NCBI GenBank assembly: GCA_964020975.1 | Contig: OZ026627.1 | Coordinates: forward strand, 36,827,433-36,891,432 | From: Hermodice carunculata | Taxonomy: Eukaryota; Annelida; Polychaeta; Eunicida; Amphinomidae | Direction of reading: 5' to 3' | DNA: 64,000 nucleotides | Shown: one piece after another, positions 21,615-33,850 of the stretch | Layout: each line of letters opens with the position of its first letter | How positions within the stretch are numbered: position 1 is the first letter of the stretch | Program-made: the position numbers and the translations under genes | Notes under the pieces: generated by a model | The model's database searches: none | What the model saw: the letters and a program-made list of their open reading frames with translations, nothing else | What the model was told of the DNA's origin: nothing

Positions 21615-23512
21615 TGATAATCATCATGCCAGTTAATTTATACTGCTACTGCAACTGGTAAAAGGAAAAGGACAGCCCTGTACATTTATGTTCAGCTTAA
21701 AATGATGGAAAAGCCCATCTGCTGTGGGGAAATGTGCACTTTTGCAGAGTATGATACTCCGATGTAGTAGGCTGTGTATTCCAAATTAGTGTGAAGCTGT
21801 CATAGGGGTCCTTTGCCAGTCAACTGTATGGTTCCTGGACGAATCATGTGAGAGACTGTTCAGAACCCAGTCCCACGGGCAAATAGAAAGAAATGGGAAC
21901 AGTGTTTGCTTGCTCATCACATAATGTAGCTTATAAGTGAGCCCATTTATTATTTTTTCTTCATTTGACACTTTTCACAATGGAACAAAAACGTTTGTCT
22001 CAGATTGTTACAATTAGGTGGAGTCTTGACATCATCATTCGAAATGCCAACACCTATAACTTAGAAACCAAAATATTTCAAACTCTAGACTCTTTTAGAG
22101 TTTCACAACTATCTGAAACAGAAATATGTGAAACCGTAGGTGCTGCGTCAAAACTCTAGAAATGGTGGTTCTCTTTTACGTTGTGAAAAATTGTTGTGAA
22201 AACATCACTTCTAAGAAGAAGCATTACTTTATTTTGTAAGCTTTCTACAAATATGTACTTTTTTGTAAGTTGAAGCGAGTTTACATAGCCATATCCAGTA
22301 AATGTATCAGTGACCACCAGGAGCACTGATAACCTAACGTGTATCCTAAACATTATTCTCGTGCCACAACCACATTTTTCAGTCCCTTAAGTGGTCTAAA
22401 ATAGGACATTCTCAACTGAGATAAAACTTTTACAATTTGCTACGATGTGAAAACAATAATGAATCCTTTGTAATCAGGCAGTCTTACTTTCCACTTTTAA
22501 ATGTGACCCTCATTTGTTCGTATCGTGTCTGTAAATGATTTAAACATTTCACCTTCTGAAATATTCTAATTATTATGACCATCATAAAAAGTAAATGTGA
22601 ACATACAAATGATTGTGCATTTGTGGCTGATCGTTTTGGACTCTCTAAATTCAGGCAATAAAATGCATCTTCCCTGTGTTATGAACTTACTCTGTAGGCA
22701 TACCAAAGGGTGAAAAAGAAAAGCATTAGTTTCTTTGGTATTTCATTGTGCACATCACCGAGATTATTTACTCATGTCTAAACATATCACTGGGCCAAAT
22801 ACTTGATATGCGGAGTAATCAGAGCTGTTTAGTGACTAGTACCACGGAATATTAGCGCAGTTCTGTAATTTTTCCACCTGGTTGTGCGGGATGAAATGAT
22901 GCTATGATGTCACATGCGGCAAACTCTAACAGAGTGGAAGAGTGCATTTTGTATACTTCTGCAAGAGAACAAGTTAAGTTGTAGGGAAGAGTACAGTAGC
23001 AAGGCTGCTTTTGCTTACCTTTATTATCACCCAGGGGCGATAGTGTTACTGACTTCCCTTCATGACCACCCTTTGTCTTCAATAGGAATTGGGAATGACC
23101 AAGATGCCCTTATTGTCAATCAAGTAATCGCTCCAAATGGAAAATGCGCTGCTTTACTTCGCCACAAGAGTAAATTACCTGGCCACGCCTCCCTTTTTGT
23201 TTTTGTTGGACGAGTTGTCATGGAGAAATTCATTACCCAGATTGCAAATGATGATCCTCAACATACATTTCCTTATTAACATATTTTTTTAACATTATAA
23301 TGATATATTGCATGGAAGTTATACACCACATGCTTATATATTGTGGAATAATAAAGCCCCATAAATGTTCTTGTAAATCCATTGATTTAATTAAGGCAAA
23401 GCAGTGAACACTGGATAAAATACAACCGGCATATGAGCCCACCTCTGCTAAGGGATAAACTGTGACAAAGAACCAGTCTTAAAATCCCCATTAGCATATT
23501 TTAGTTAAAGTT
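21615..23512. other. Intronic stretch without recognisable features
   Basis: The longest frame (22,914-23,279, 121 codons) has no recognisable domain and no sign of selection that I can see. No repeat seen. Confidence 0.45.
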
Positions 23513-23586
23513 AACCTGCCGTAAGGGACCACCCGTCGGAAAGGACCGTCTTTTACAGGTCCTGTGGGTGGTCCCTTAGCCAGGTT
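23513..23586. repeat. Hairpin element of 74 bp
   Basis: AACCTGCCGTAAGGGACCACCC at the left pairs with GGGTGGTCCCTTAGCCAGGTT at the right. Inner arms GGACC/GGTCC enclose a loop of about 11 bases. The two arms differ at only a few positions. It lies alone in non-repetitive intron DNA. No coding or terminator role is evident. Confidence 0.85.
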
Positions 23587-24155
23587 TCACTGTTTCTCTG
23601 GTTATGTCATACACTTTTTATATACGTTCATGGGTGCAATAGTCGATATTTTTATACATTACACTTGTATGTATATTTCCATTCAAGCTCTGCACTTTCC
23701 CACAGCATTTCATTTTGTATAAAGATCACACTTTTTTATACTCGGGGGGTCAAAAGCCTTAAGTTATAGGCACACTTTACATGTGCATGCATAACACATG
23801 CCTATTGACCAGCCTTACTTCTCTAAAGGTGAGGCCGGGGGAAAGATGGAAAGATGGACAGTCTTGAGCGCCCCACAAGACTGTGTGATGAAAGCTGAAA
23901 ATTAATGTTTTGGTAATTGTTAAATATCTGTCTTTTGCAGTATTTATGTCATTGTTGGGTTGGAATTAATGAATGTGGGTAATGTTTATTTCTGAACTAT
24001 TTAGTACCGTTAGTAGGAAAGCATAGAACTTGAAGATGTCCATGCAACAATATAACCGCATTAAATAAACAACAAAAATATCATGCGCCTGTTAATAAAC
24101 ATAATAGTATAGGTACAAAAGAAGCTATTCATATATATTAACTTGCTCCGCTCGC

Positions 24156-24161
<6 letters not shown>

Positions 24162-24219
<58 letters not shown>

Positions 24220-24257
24220 TTCTCTCTCTCTCTCTCTCTCTCTCACTCTCTCTCTCT
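24162..24257. repeat. (TC)n microsatellite
   Basis: TC run with three single interruptions. Confidence 0.95.
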
Positions 24258-27200
24258 GTGGAATCGTGGACCATTCTTTATTTCTCAAAATATAATGAGC
24301 CAAGTTCACAACCTTAAGAAAAAGTAGCTAATATAATACAAACATCACATATGAGCATAGTGTTACAAGTATAAGCATTTTGTTATACTTAAAATGACAC
24401 CAAGCATCATTATAAATGTATATTCTACTTGGGTGTCGAATCACCATGTCACAAACAGTACTGTCTTATTGTAGTGCTCAATTTGTTGCATTGAATTGCT
24501 TTCTTTCATCTACATGGAAATGGCAATGAATTAGAAAGTGATCTTTTGATCATTGTGTATTGCATATCATGCCCACATTTACAGCTACCAAATGCAATTG
24601 AAAAGCTCTGGTTTACAGGAACGTATTTTATGGACAATTGAAACCATTTGTTAAAATTCAAAATTATTAATGTCTGGAAAGTGGAGAAACGGAAGCAAAT
24701 CCAGCCAAGTTTCAATATGAAGTACAAATTAATTTTGGGCATCTTTGACATCTTGCGTAGATTTACACTCTTAGCAGCAACCAAGGAGTCTAGATTAGGG
24801 ATCCATTGCAGATATAACAATAATGTTTGTTTTGCTGGCATTTGGGATCATTTGCGGCCCGCGGAATTCGATTTGCAGCCTGACAGCAGTCATTTGCGCC
24901 CTACGTGAAGGGATGGGTGCAGATGACCACTGGATAGCCGCATATGGAATACCAAGGGCCGTACAATGAGCCAAATGACACAAAAACAAACTTTATTACT
25001 ATTATTATTCATTTGTTAGTTATTAGATTAGAATAAACTGGTTTCCTTCGCATCATATCATTTGCAGCCCACATAATGGGCACAAATATCATTTGCAGCC
25101 CAAAGCCTCGCCATTTCTGCGCTCCCTTATTGTGTTTAAGTGCAGGTAATGCCCAATATTTGAACAAAAAATACTTGATAAAATGAGAACGATGGAGCAG
25201 GGGCAGCAAAAGCAACTGAGACCCTATGGTATTACTTGGCAAAGACCGATATACTCTATGATCCCCATTGGTAGACCTTTACTGCGGTAAGAGATAAACG
25301 GCCGCTCTCAAACCGACCTTGTTAGCAGAGAGGCATGGCACCAAGGCCAAAGAGAATTTAGCTTAAGATGCCCGTACCTGTGGATATCTTTTTACAGATA
25401 AACCCTTGTTTCAGAATCATAATTAGAATGTGTGTTGTATGCATAAGCGGTCGATTTATATTGTGACAATGATAATGTTGGAGGAAACACTCTGTGGCCT
25501 GACCCTAATGAAAATTGGCAGAAAAGATTCTCTAAAAAATCTGTCCTTTATAGCTCCTTTTTTACTGACAACCATTTGATTCCACCATTCTTTGCAATGT
25601 TCGAAATAAAAGTTTCAGATTTATTTCTGCAGAAATTCACAGGCTGTTTTGTTTTTAAAAAATGGTAACTTGTTAGGATTCATAATAACTGCAACACAAA
25701 AAAGTTCATTGGAGCGATGCATACTAGTTTATACTATTCAGAACAAAAAGTGGATCAAAAGGATTGTTTCCCTTTGTAACCTTAACTGTAGGCCAGAGAA
25801 TGAATGAATGAATGAATGAATGAATAAAAAATAAATAGATAAATAAATAAATAAATTCATCTATTTATTTGTTTGCTTGTTTATTTATAATCTTTAAAGG
25901 TTTTCATTTCTTATTTACGTATTACTCCAGTGTCAAAAAACTGCGTTAATGCGCTTGCTTCCCCTCACACATGACTCTATATACATCAAGTTGATGATGG
26001 ACCCGTCGTTGAGTGCTAACATTTATGCCAATGCAAATAAAAATCACAGAAAAAAACCCAACAGCCACTAATCCACGTGAAAATGTATCACTATATATAC
26101 AAATCATAGGTGCAAAAAATGATGAACATTACTGGTGTATTCCTCAGTTTCTGTGCTAGACTTTCCAGTAATTGCAATTCTCCTTCAGGATTTAGTTCAG
26201 GGCTGAAAACCAACAGGAAAGAAAATAACCCAGCCATGCAATCAGCTAGGTAGGCAGCAAATGTACTTTTCTGTTTGGACGCTTTCACCTTCCTTTTTTA
26301 TGTATCGGTGCAGATGCAAGAGGCCCGATCATTTCCTGATATTAAAATAACAGTGCCAAAAATCGTGTATAAATTAGAAGATATGTGGTTCCATTACAGA
26401 CACTGTCTGGAGCTGTCTGCATAAAATGTAGAACAGAGTCGTGTACAAAAGGCATCGTTGAGATGCTCCACCATGTCGATGCATTTTAATAATTATCTGA
26501 CTGTGTCTGACCAAACTTTCAACCGTGAGTCCATGTGATTTTTGACCATAGAAATGGAGTTGGCTCCATTTACAAATACTAATGATAATTTGTTCTATAA
26601 CCAATTATTTTCAAGGGTTTTATATTCCAGGTACTTAGTTGCAGTTTTAATTTCAATAATTTTGGGTGTTGGTTCTGTTAGGCCTGTATTGAAATGCGTT
26701 TTCACCGTCTTATTATTTTAATGATGCTTACCATGAGCTTACGTCACGAAAATGAAAATACGGCAATATTGGATGAACTTATAGCAGTGCTAGAGAAGAC
26801 CGTTCTGCTTTCTCTCCTCCCTCCCGCCCCAAAAAATAGACGGAGAGTCTACTTCACTAGCAAGGAAAAAAGGGTCAAACATGTGTCAGCAGGTGGTGCC
26901 AAAGCAGTAAGACGGGAAATTTTATCCAGTTTTGTGTTATCAGAGACCAAGAACCCTGTTTTAGGGACTAGTCAGCGAAGCAATAACATTTGGTGGGGAA
27001 ATTATGCCCGAAACTTGTCCCTCCGTGCAGCAAATATTAACTACAGTTACAAACGAGAATGGTCGCTTGTACCCTCCGCCCTTATTTGCAATTTTTACCA
27101 GATAGACACACTATATTTTTCGCAGAATGTAGAGTTTTATTAAGATACAAGATTTCATATCATTTACCCCAGGGAAAGGGCATGTAGGGTGCCTAGGATA

Positions 27201-29781
27201 AAACCAAAGTACACAGTAGCAAAGGGACAAACATGCACATTGGCTTGTACATGCTGAGACGTATTCAATAATTCGTTTTATGCACAACCAGAAAAATAAT
27301 ACCAAAGAATGTTCAAGAGTATTTCAAAATCTGATGGGGCACAAACGCAGAAAGTGATCAAACTTGCCTGTTATTTCTGGGACAGCCCACATGCACTCAT
27401 GCGAACACATGTCCTGTCGTCCACCTTTGAAACTTTAGCAAAGCCTTTGCATCATTTGAAATACACATCACATATAACAGTAATGGAATGGCACTTGGTT
27501 TATCTGTTTAAGAGTGGCCTGATTAGATGCCTCTCATGCCATTTGTGTACATGGGTACTACATGCCTATATTGAAGGGGCTCAGGTCTGCCAATGGGGCA
27601 AGCTGAGCAGACTAACTTCGAGGCAATGTCCACTGCACATTGGCGTGTAACACGGGGCACAGTCTGGTTAGAAGGCAAGTAGTTGGCCTGCCCATGTAGA
27701 AAATCCTAAGTGTCTGTGGAGGGGGAAAAGACCTTATGAAGCCAGATTCTTATTAGATAAAGAGTTGTGCAACCATAAAGCATGACAAGAAGGAACAGAA
27801 AGCAATAGACACGTGGGTAAGACAGTGTAAAGATCCTGCATAATCTTGGTGGTGTGCATGTGACAGACTAGATTCTGATCATTAGGAAAATGTACAGAAC
27901 ATACACAGTAGGCAATTAAACGCAGTGATACCTAATGTATGTCTTGCATTGAAAAATTTATCTCTAGGCTCCGCCAATAAAAAAATACAGCTCTTCTATA
28001 TTTGACAAAAAAAATGTTATTTAGGGGAAACATCAACCCTACACAACTTTAAGAGAGAGTACACTTTTATTTCCTTCATGTTGAAACATATGACAAGGGG
28101 CAAAACATTATATCAGCTCTGCTTATAATAAATATATGCTTAAAACCGAGACAAGGAATACTGAGTATATCTGGTCACAGCGAAAACAAAAACACAGGTG
28201 ATTGTAATGATAGCGTTCACAGGTCACCGGACCCAGGGTCTGTCAGGACAAGAGGAGAATCTGTGATGTGTTTATCAGTTATGCTAACAAGAGATGGAAG
28301 GAAAAGTTTCTTCTTTCCTTCATGGTATACAAGTACAAAGATATGTGCAGATTGTGTGTATAGTTCTTCTTCATCTTCTCCTTCCCCTCATCCTCGTCCT
28401 CTTCCTCCTCCTTTGAGTAGCCGACGCTCACTCAGGAGCATTATTGGCATGAATGGGACAATACTACGTGTACGTGTACGTTGTAACACACTTCAACGAC
28501 ACTTTTGGTTCCCTGGTTTACTTATTCTTTGAATTCCGCAAGTTCGCTGAAGTTACGAACATCGGTTAGTAACGGTTTTTTCAAAATCGGACCACAAATG
28601 AGAGAAAAGGAAAATTTAATACATTCTGACTGTGTTTAAAAAATGAACGCATTTGAACCTGGTTACATGTTGTATCATATTGATGTTTTTTATGATGCAA
28701 AATGCTCCGTTCGTGCTAATTAGACGAATGTCGAAAATGTCCAAATTGCTATCTGATGGTGCTTAGCATTAAAAATGTGTATCGTCAAATTCAGTTTGCT
28801 CGATGGAAACTTGCTCATGAACTGAAATTTTGTGTTGCTCTCTGTTGATGTTCCAGATCTGGTCATGTGGTTATGCCATGAAAAATTGGGTGGTCAGAAT
28901 TTTACAGTTTTAAAACAAAGGTAAACTGTTCATTTATAATTTGCAATATGCAGTCAAACGTATGATATTCTGTGTAAAATGAAGCGATATGATGCAAAAA
29001 GAAGCAGTATTTTTCTCAATTTTTTTTCTAAAGGGCGTGAATATTCGAAGCTAAGGTCATGAAGAGGGCTTGGACTAAGACGTCCAAACCAGTTACACCA
29101 CAGGTGTTGTTCCTGTGGAGCCTATGTAAGTTTCTCTTGTACCTCAACACAATAGGACGACTTTCTGAGCATGTGGCCATTGATGTACTGCTCCCCATCA
29201 CTTGGTCAGTTTCTCTGTGGACACAACTGTCACCCTGTTAAAACCATTGATCCAATTTACCACGTAAACCTATTATCAACATTGAAAAGAGAAAAGAGGG
29301 AAGAAAGAAAGAATGAATTAATGAATGTGGTGACAAGACCAACATTAATTAACGATTTTATCAGAATAGGCTGAATATGTCAGCAGGTAAGTATTTTCTT
29401 TTCCACACAAAAGTCAAGAAGGATTTGCAAAATGTCTGATTGTGCTGACAACACGGCTGTATGGTTTCATCAGACAAAATAATTACTATGATTTATAATG
29501 CTCCAAATGGATACAACATATTGACTTACTATGAGCATGAACAGATAACCCACTTGCCCATTATGCCGTCCAATCTCTTGGTTAAAAGGAACACGCCTCT
29601 AGAAATACGACTGCAAGTAGATAAAGTGTAGGGCTTCTCGCCTCTATACCAATCAATATTATTTTGAATAATACACCAGCAATGATAAACGATAAAGTTA
29701 AACCACATGGTGTCCAGGGATTTTCAATCTACATTAATAATTATTATAAAGGAAATTATGAATCTGAAAGTTGTATACAAA

Positions 29782-29784
<3 letters not shown>
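24258..29784. other. Intronic stretch, mostly unrecognised
   Basis: It contains an A/T-rich (GAAT)n-(AAAT)n patch at 25,800-25,856 that could be the tail of a lost retroposon. Recurring CATTTGCRGCCC words lie at 24,848-25,105. There is also a (CTT/CTC) patch near 28,370. The longest open frame (26,694-27,143, 149 codons) has no recognisable domain. Confidence 0.45.

Positions 29785-29821
<37 letters not shown>
29785..29821. repeat. (TA)n microsatellite
   Basis: Pure AT run. Confidence 0.95.
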
Positions 29822-29824
<3 letters not shown>

Positions 29825-30063
29825 ATTCTGGCGGGTAATTTTTAAAATTTATAATTCGATTTTTAATTTTCATTTTATTTTTTTAATTGACGGAACAAAA
29901 AACACCATGTACTTATAGGCCATATAAACATGATCAATTTCTTAATGCTTGCAATACCGTAAATATCGGTGCTTACATTGACCTTTAATCAATATCATCT
30001 GCATAATTATTAAATGGAAAGTGTAAGAATATTCCGTGGGTCACTTGATTAGGTGGCCCAGAT

Positions 30064-30065
<2 letters not shown>

Positions 30066-30156
<91 letters not shown>
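30066..30156. repeat. (TA)n microsatellite
   Basis: Pure AT run of 90 bases. Confidence 0.95.
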
Positions 30157-30160
<4 letters not shown>

Positions 30161-30772
30161 TAGAAAATACTATATTGCACCATATTAATTGAGGATATGT
30201 GTATGTTGATTCAATAAAAAATTCCTGATTCCTGAGTTGAAACCGCTGACCCAATTTACCTCTAACAGCAACTGTTAGCAATGATGGGCTTATACATATA
30301 GGGACCCAACGTCCTGTCATCACTCACAAATGGGGTGCAGCATCTGCATGCATGTATTTTTGTGTGCGTATAAATGTTCTACAGTGCGGGTTTTTTAATA
30401 CCGATTCCCTTTGATTCCATCCATTCAACTTTGCCAGCCATGCACAGCTTTATAGCCTTCCAAATGAGAATTTACATAAATTCCAGTATTAGAAAAGCAA
30501 CTATAACACATGCATAAATGCACGGAAAAAAATCCCCTCTGTTAAGAAAAAGACACCCTTCTTCCCTACTAAAAGTGCTCTTACATCCCACAGTGGATAG
30601 TCAACTTGTTCGATGAGGACATAGTACAATTTGTATTGTTTTGCAATTTCAGTAATTACGAAACCATATTTTATTGAATTTATTTGCTATTCCACATATA
30701 TTTATATTTGCGAACTGAGTGTTTCAAATCGGACGTATCTAATATTGCTTAGTTGGGCAGATATTAAACATA

Positions 30773-31030
30773 ACAATTTGGTGTTTTTGTCAAGGAGTGC
30801 GATATAAGATTTATCATTATCTTTTATGCATCTCAAATATTTTCAAATTTATGGAATTTAATTTAATATGGAGCAACATAAGTTACGTTTTACTGCAATA
30901 GATAGCAAATAACAACTGGTGTTTTTGACGAGGAGTCTGACATAAGGTTTAGCTAGGTGTTGTAAATTGTGCATTTCAAATTTTGGTAAATTTACGAAAA
31001 TTAAATTTATTATGAAAGCAGCATTAATGA
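30773..31030. repeat. Diverged tandem duplication, unit about 141 bp
   Basis: Both units have GTGTTTTTG.C.AGGAGT, a TTT.GCATxTCAAAT block and TTTA.GAAATTAAATT.AT.ATG in the same order. Divergence is high. Confidence 0.5.
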
Positions 31031-31408
31031 CGTTTCCTATACTTGGCGGTTGCAATATTAAAAAGAATCATTGCCGGTGTTCGATCAAATGTCATGTGCA
31101 AACATGTATTGAGGAGATCGGGGAGGCTATACATTTGGGTGGCGGGCCCTCGAAGTGAGCTCGGAAAAATATACGGCATATATTTTGGAGTAAATTTGGA
31201 TGGGAAAATATACAATTATACAGACAACAGAAAAGAGAAAAACATGAGAGAATTGTAGGATGAACGTGGACTGAATGACTTTTTTTCTTGAGCAAAGAAA
31301 ACAAGAGGAAAAAAGAGAGATGTAGAGTGAAGGACAATACACATATACATGAATATATTTATTTGAACGATAAAGATATCAGTTGCTTGATTTTGTACTT
31401 CTTAGTTC

Positions 31409-31438
31409 TCTGTCTGTCTGTCTGTCTGTCTGTCTGTT
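31409..31438. repeat. (TCTG)n microsatellite
   Basis: Seven perfect tetranucleotide units. Confidence 0.95.
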
Positions 31439-32464
31439 TATATTGTATATATTATTACCTCTTTCAACAAGTAAAACGAAGGTCAGCAAGTTTTAATAAT
31501 TCTTTTAAACCACTAAAATTAATCGATGTGATAAAAATCATTAATACTAGATATTCACCCCGTTCTTTGATCATATTACTGGATTATGCTTCAGACAAAA
31601 GTAATAAACATGCAAAATGTAAAATTTCTTACCCGCACGGGCTCTGAGGTTGAGTCACCAACAAATTAAAGGGGAACCAAAGATATGGAGATAGAGATAG
31701 GACAGAAGAAGGACATGTCATAAAAACAGTATGTTATTGTTGACACACAGACAAAGGGAAGGAGATGCATGCAGTGCATTGCAAAATATTTATATATAGG
31801 CCTATATATAAAAATACTGCCCTTACGAATAAATTACAATGTAGCTATTTGTACACTTTTATTTTGGAAAGAATTCAAGTGATAGCACAAGAGCCCAATA
31901 ATACTAGGCTTTATTTCAAATTATTAAGTAAACAAATGACATTTCGTTAAAAATTCTATTCTGTGAGCATCTTTCCAGTATGAAACGCCCTTCAGCCTTC
32001 CAGCATGATCGCTGGGTACTTTGCAGGAACTGATGAAATTATCAGCTGGTAAGTAATATATTTAAGATCTATCCCGGGCCCCCAGTAATTGATGTAACCT
32101 GTAACTGGCCCATACTGCTCATACCAACTTTTCTAAACTTTCATGCCACACACCTGCTTAACATGCAAACAGTTGTATATTTTCCCAAACCCAGGTGAGC
32201 CTGCATAGGTACGATCCTGTATGTATTCATACTCGTTCCTCTAATTTTTCTCTGCCTTTGCACCCACTGGAAAAAGGGTTCAAAACTGTTAGTCAACCCG
32301 CCTCACTTCCATCAACATTTTGTCGAACACAGTTTCTATAAATGCATTGTTCACAGGGTTTTATTAGGCATATGGTGCAAAGTGAACGTTACATATTAGT
32401 GCAATCATATTTTACTAATACATTCCGTTCACTTTGTACAAGAGAGTTGAATATTTGGACATTA

Positions 32465-33043
32465 CCGTAAATTCTTATTACAAGCCGCGGCTTCAATTAG
32501 AGTAAGGATTTTCAAGAACACAAATTCAGTAGCATAAAGTCAGGGTGCGACTTGTATTAGGGGTTTTCTGACGAGAAACCTAGTATAATTGACAACGTCA
32601 TGGTTCAAACAAATAGGCCCATCATAGACAAAACACCAAGCACATGTGATACATACTTTATTAAAATACGTCATATTTAAAACTGCGTGTAAAGACATCA
32701 GAATTATCACATTAAAAAAGGGTTATAATGCCATAATGTCGATTTAAATCATTCTGTCCTTTAATAACTAAAAGCGTACAGTAGAGACTGTGCGGTCAGT
32801 CACTCTTTCAATCAAACTTTTATTCAGGTAAATTGCATTAAAGGAGGGTAAATAACCACACATGCTTGTTATGCTAAATAATCAGTATATGCAGAAAATT
32901 GTCACGAAAGTCGCTGAAGTGAGGGTGCGGCTTCTAATAGGTTTTTTCGTGAATTGGAAATGGCGAAAAATCTTCCCCAGGGAAGGACTCAAAGTCAGGG
33001 TGCGTCTTCAATTAGGGTGCGACTTCTATCAGAGAATTTACGG
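32465..33043. mobile_element. Pogo/Tc1-like MITE with TA target duplication
   Basis: The ends CCGTAAATTCTTATTACAAG and, inverted, CCGTAAATTCTCTGATAGAAG are flanked by TA on both sides (32,463-32,464 and 33,044-33,045). Inside, the phrase AGGGTGCGNCTTNTATTAG recurs at least four times. No transposase is present. CCGTAAATT-type ends with TA duplication are familiar from pogo/Tigger-like and Tc1-like non-autonomous elements; which of them is not certain. Confidence 0.7.
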
Positions 33044-33211
33044 TAACAATAGAATAACACTTAGGTTTTCCCTCATTTTGAATTATCTAACCAGAAATAG
33101 AATCGCCTGTACCCTAACACTTGTGACGTTCTAACTGTTTTTCAGAAATGAACTACGTTTTAATCATGATCCAAAGAACACAGTGGACAGCTGTGTACTG
33201 TTTGTTTTAAA

Positions 33212-33412
<201 letters not shown>

Positions 33413-33850
33413 GTATCTATATATATATAGATTTTGAATTCATTTTTAATTATACATTAGACCTGTCGCTATAAACTAAGTTTGACAACTGTCATTGGTG
33501 TCGGGACTTCTGGCCAAAATGCTTAGAAGGCGAGAAACATTTTCACATAGTTTTACATAACACATACGGAGTGAAACAAAATGTGTTAATTTGCATGGAT
33601 CCCAGTTATGAGGCTGGCATAACGTCTGCGTTTTTCCCACTGTATGACCATACTAGCAACTGCACGAAAATAGATATGTCAACAGTTTGAACCTATTCAC
33701 ATACGGTTTATATATATTATTATTAAACGAAATAATTCACATTTGGTGAAACTACCTGTGCAAGTATTTTCCACATTATAGACAAGTAGAAGCCTGCATA
33801 ACGTGACCTAACCCTTCAGCAAGCATTATTAGCAATAATTTTGGAATTAC

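Noticed and set aside
26694-27143. 149-codon plus-strand frame as a gene
   Set aside because: No recognisable domain, no splice context or repeat relation; about what chance gives in 64 kb.
33776-33850. C-terminal 24 codons of the 1,070-codon frame as the true end of the protein
   Set aside because: The lectin domain would be cut in half, and the codons start exactly at a GTAATT donor and have no lectin-like content.
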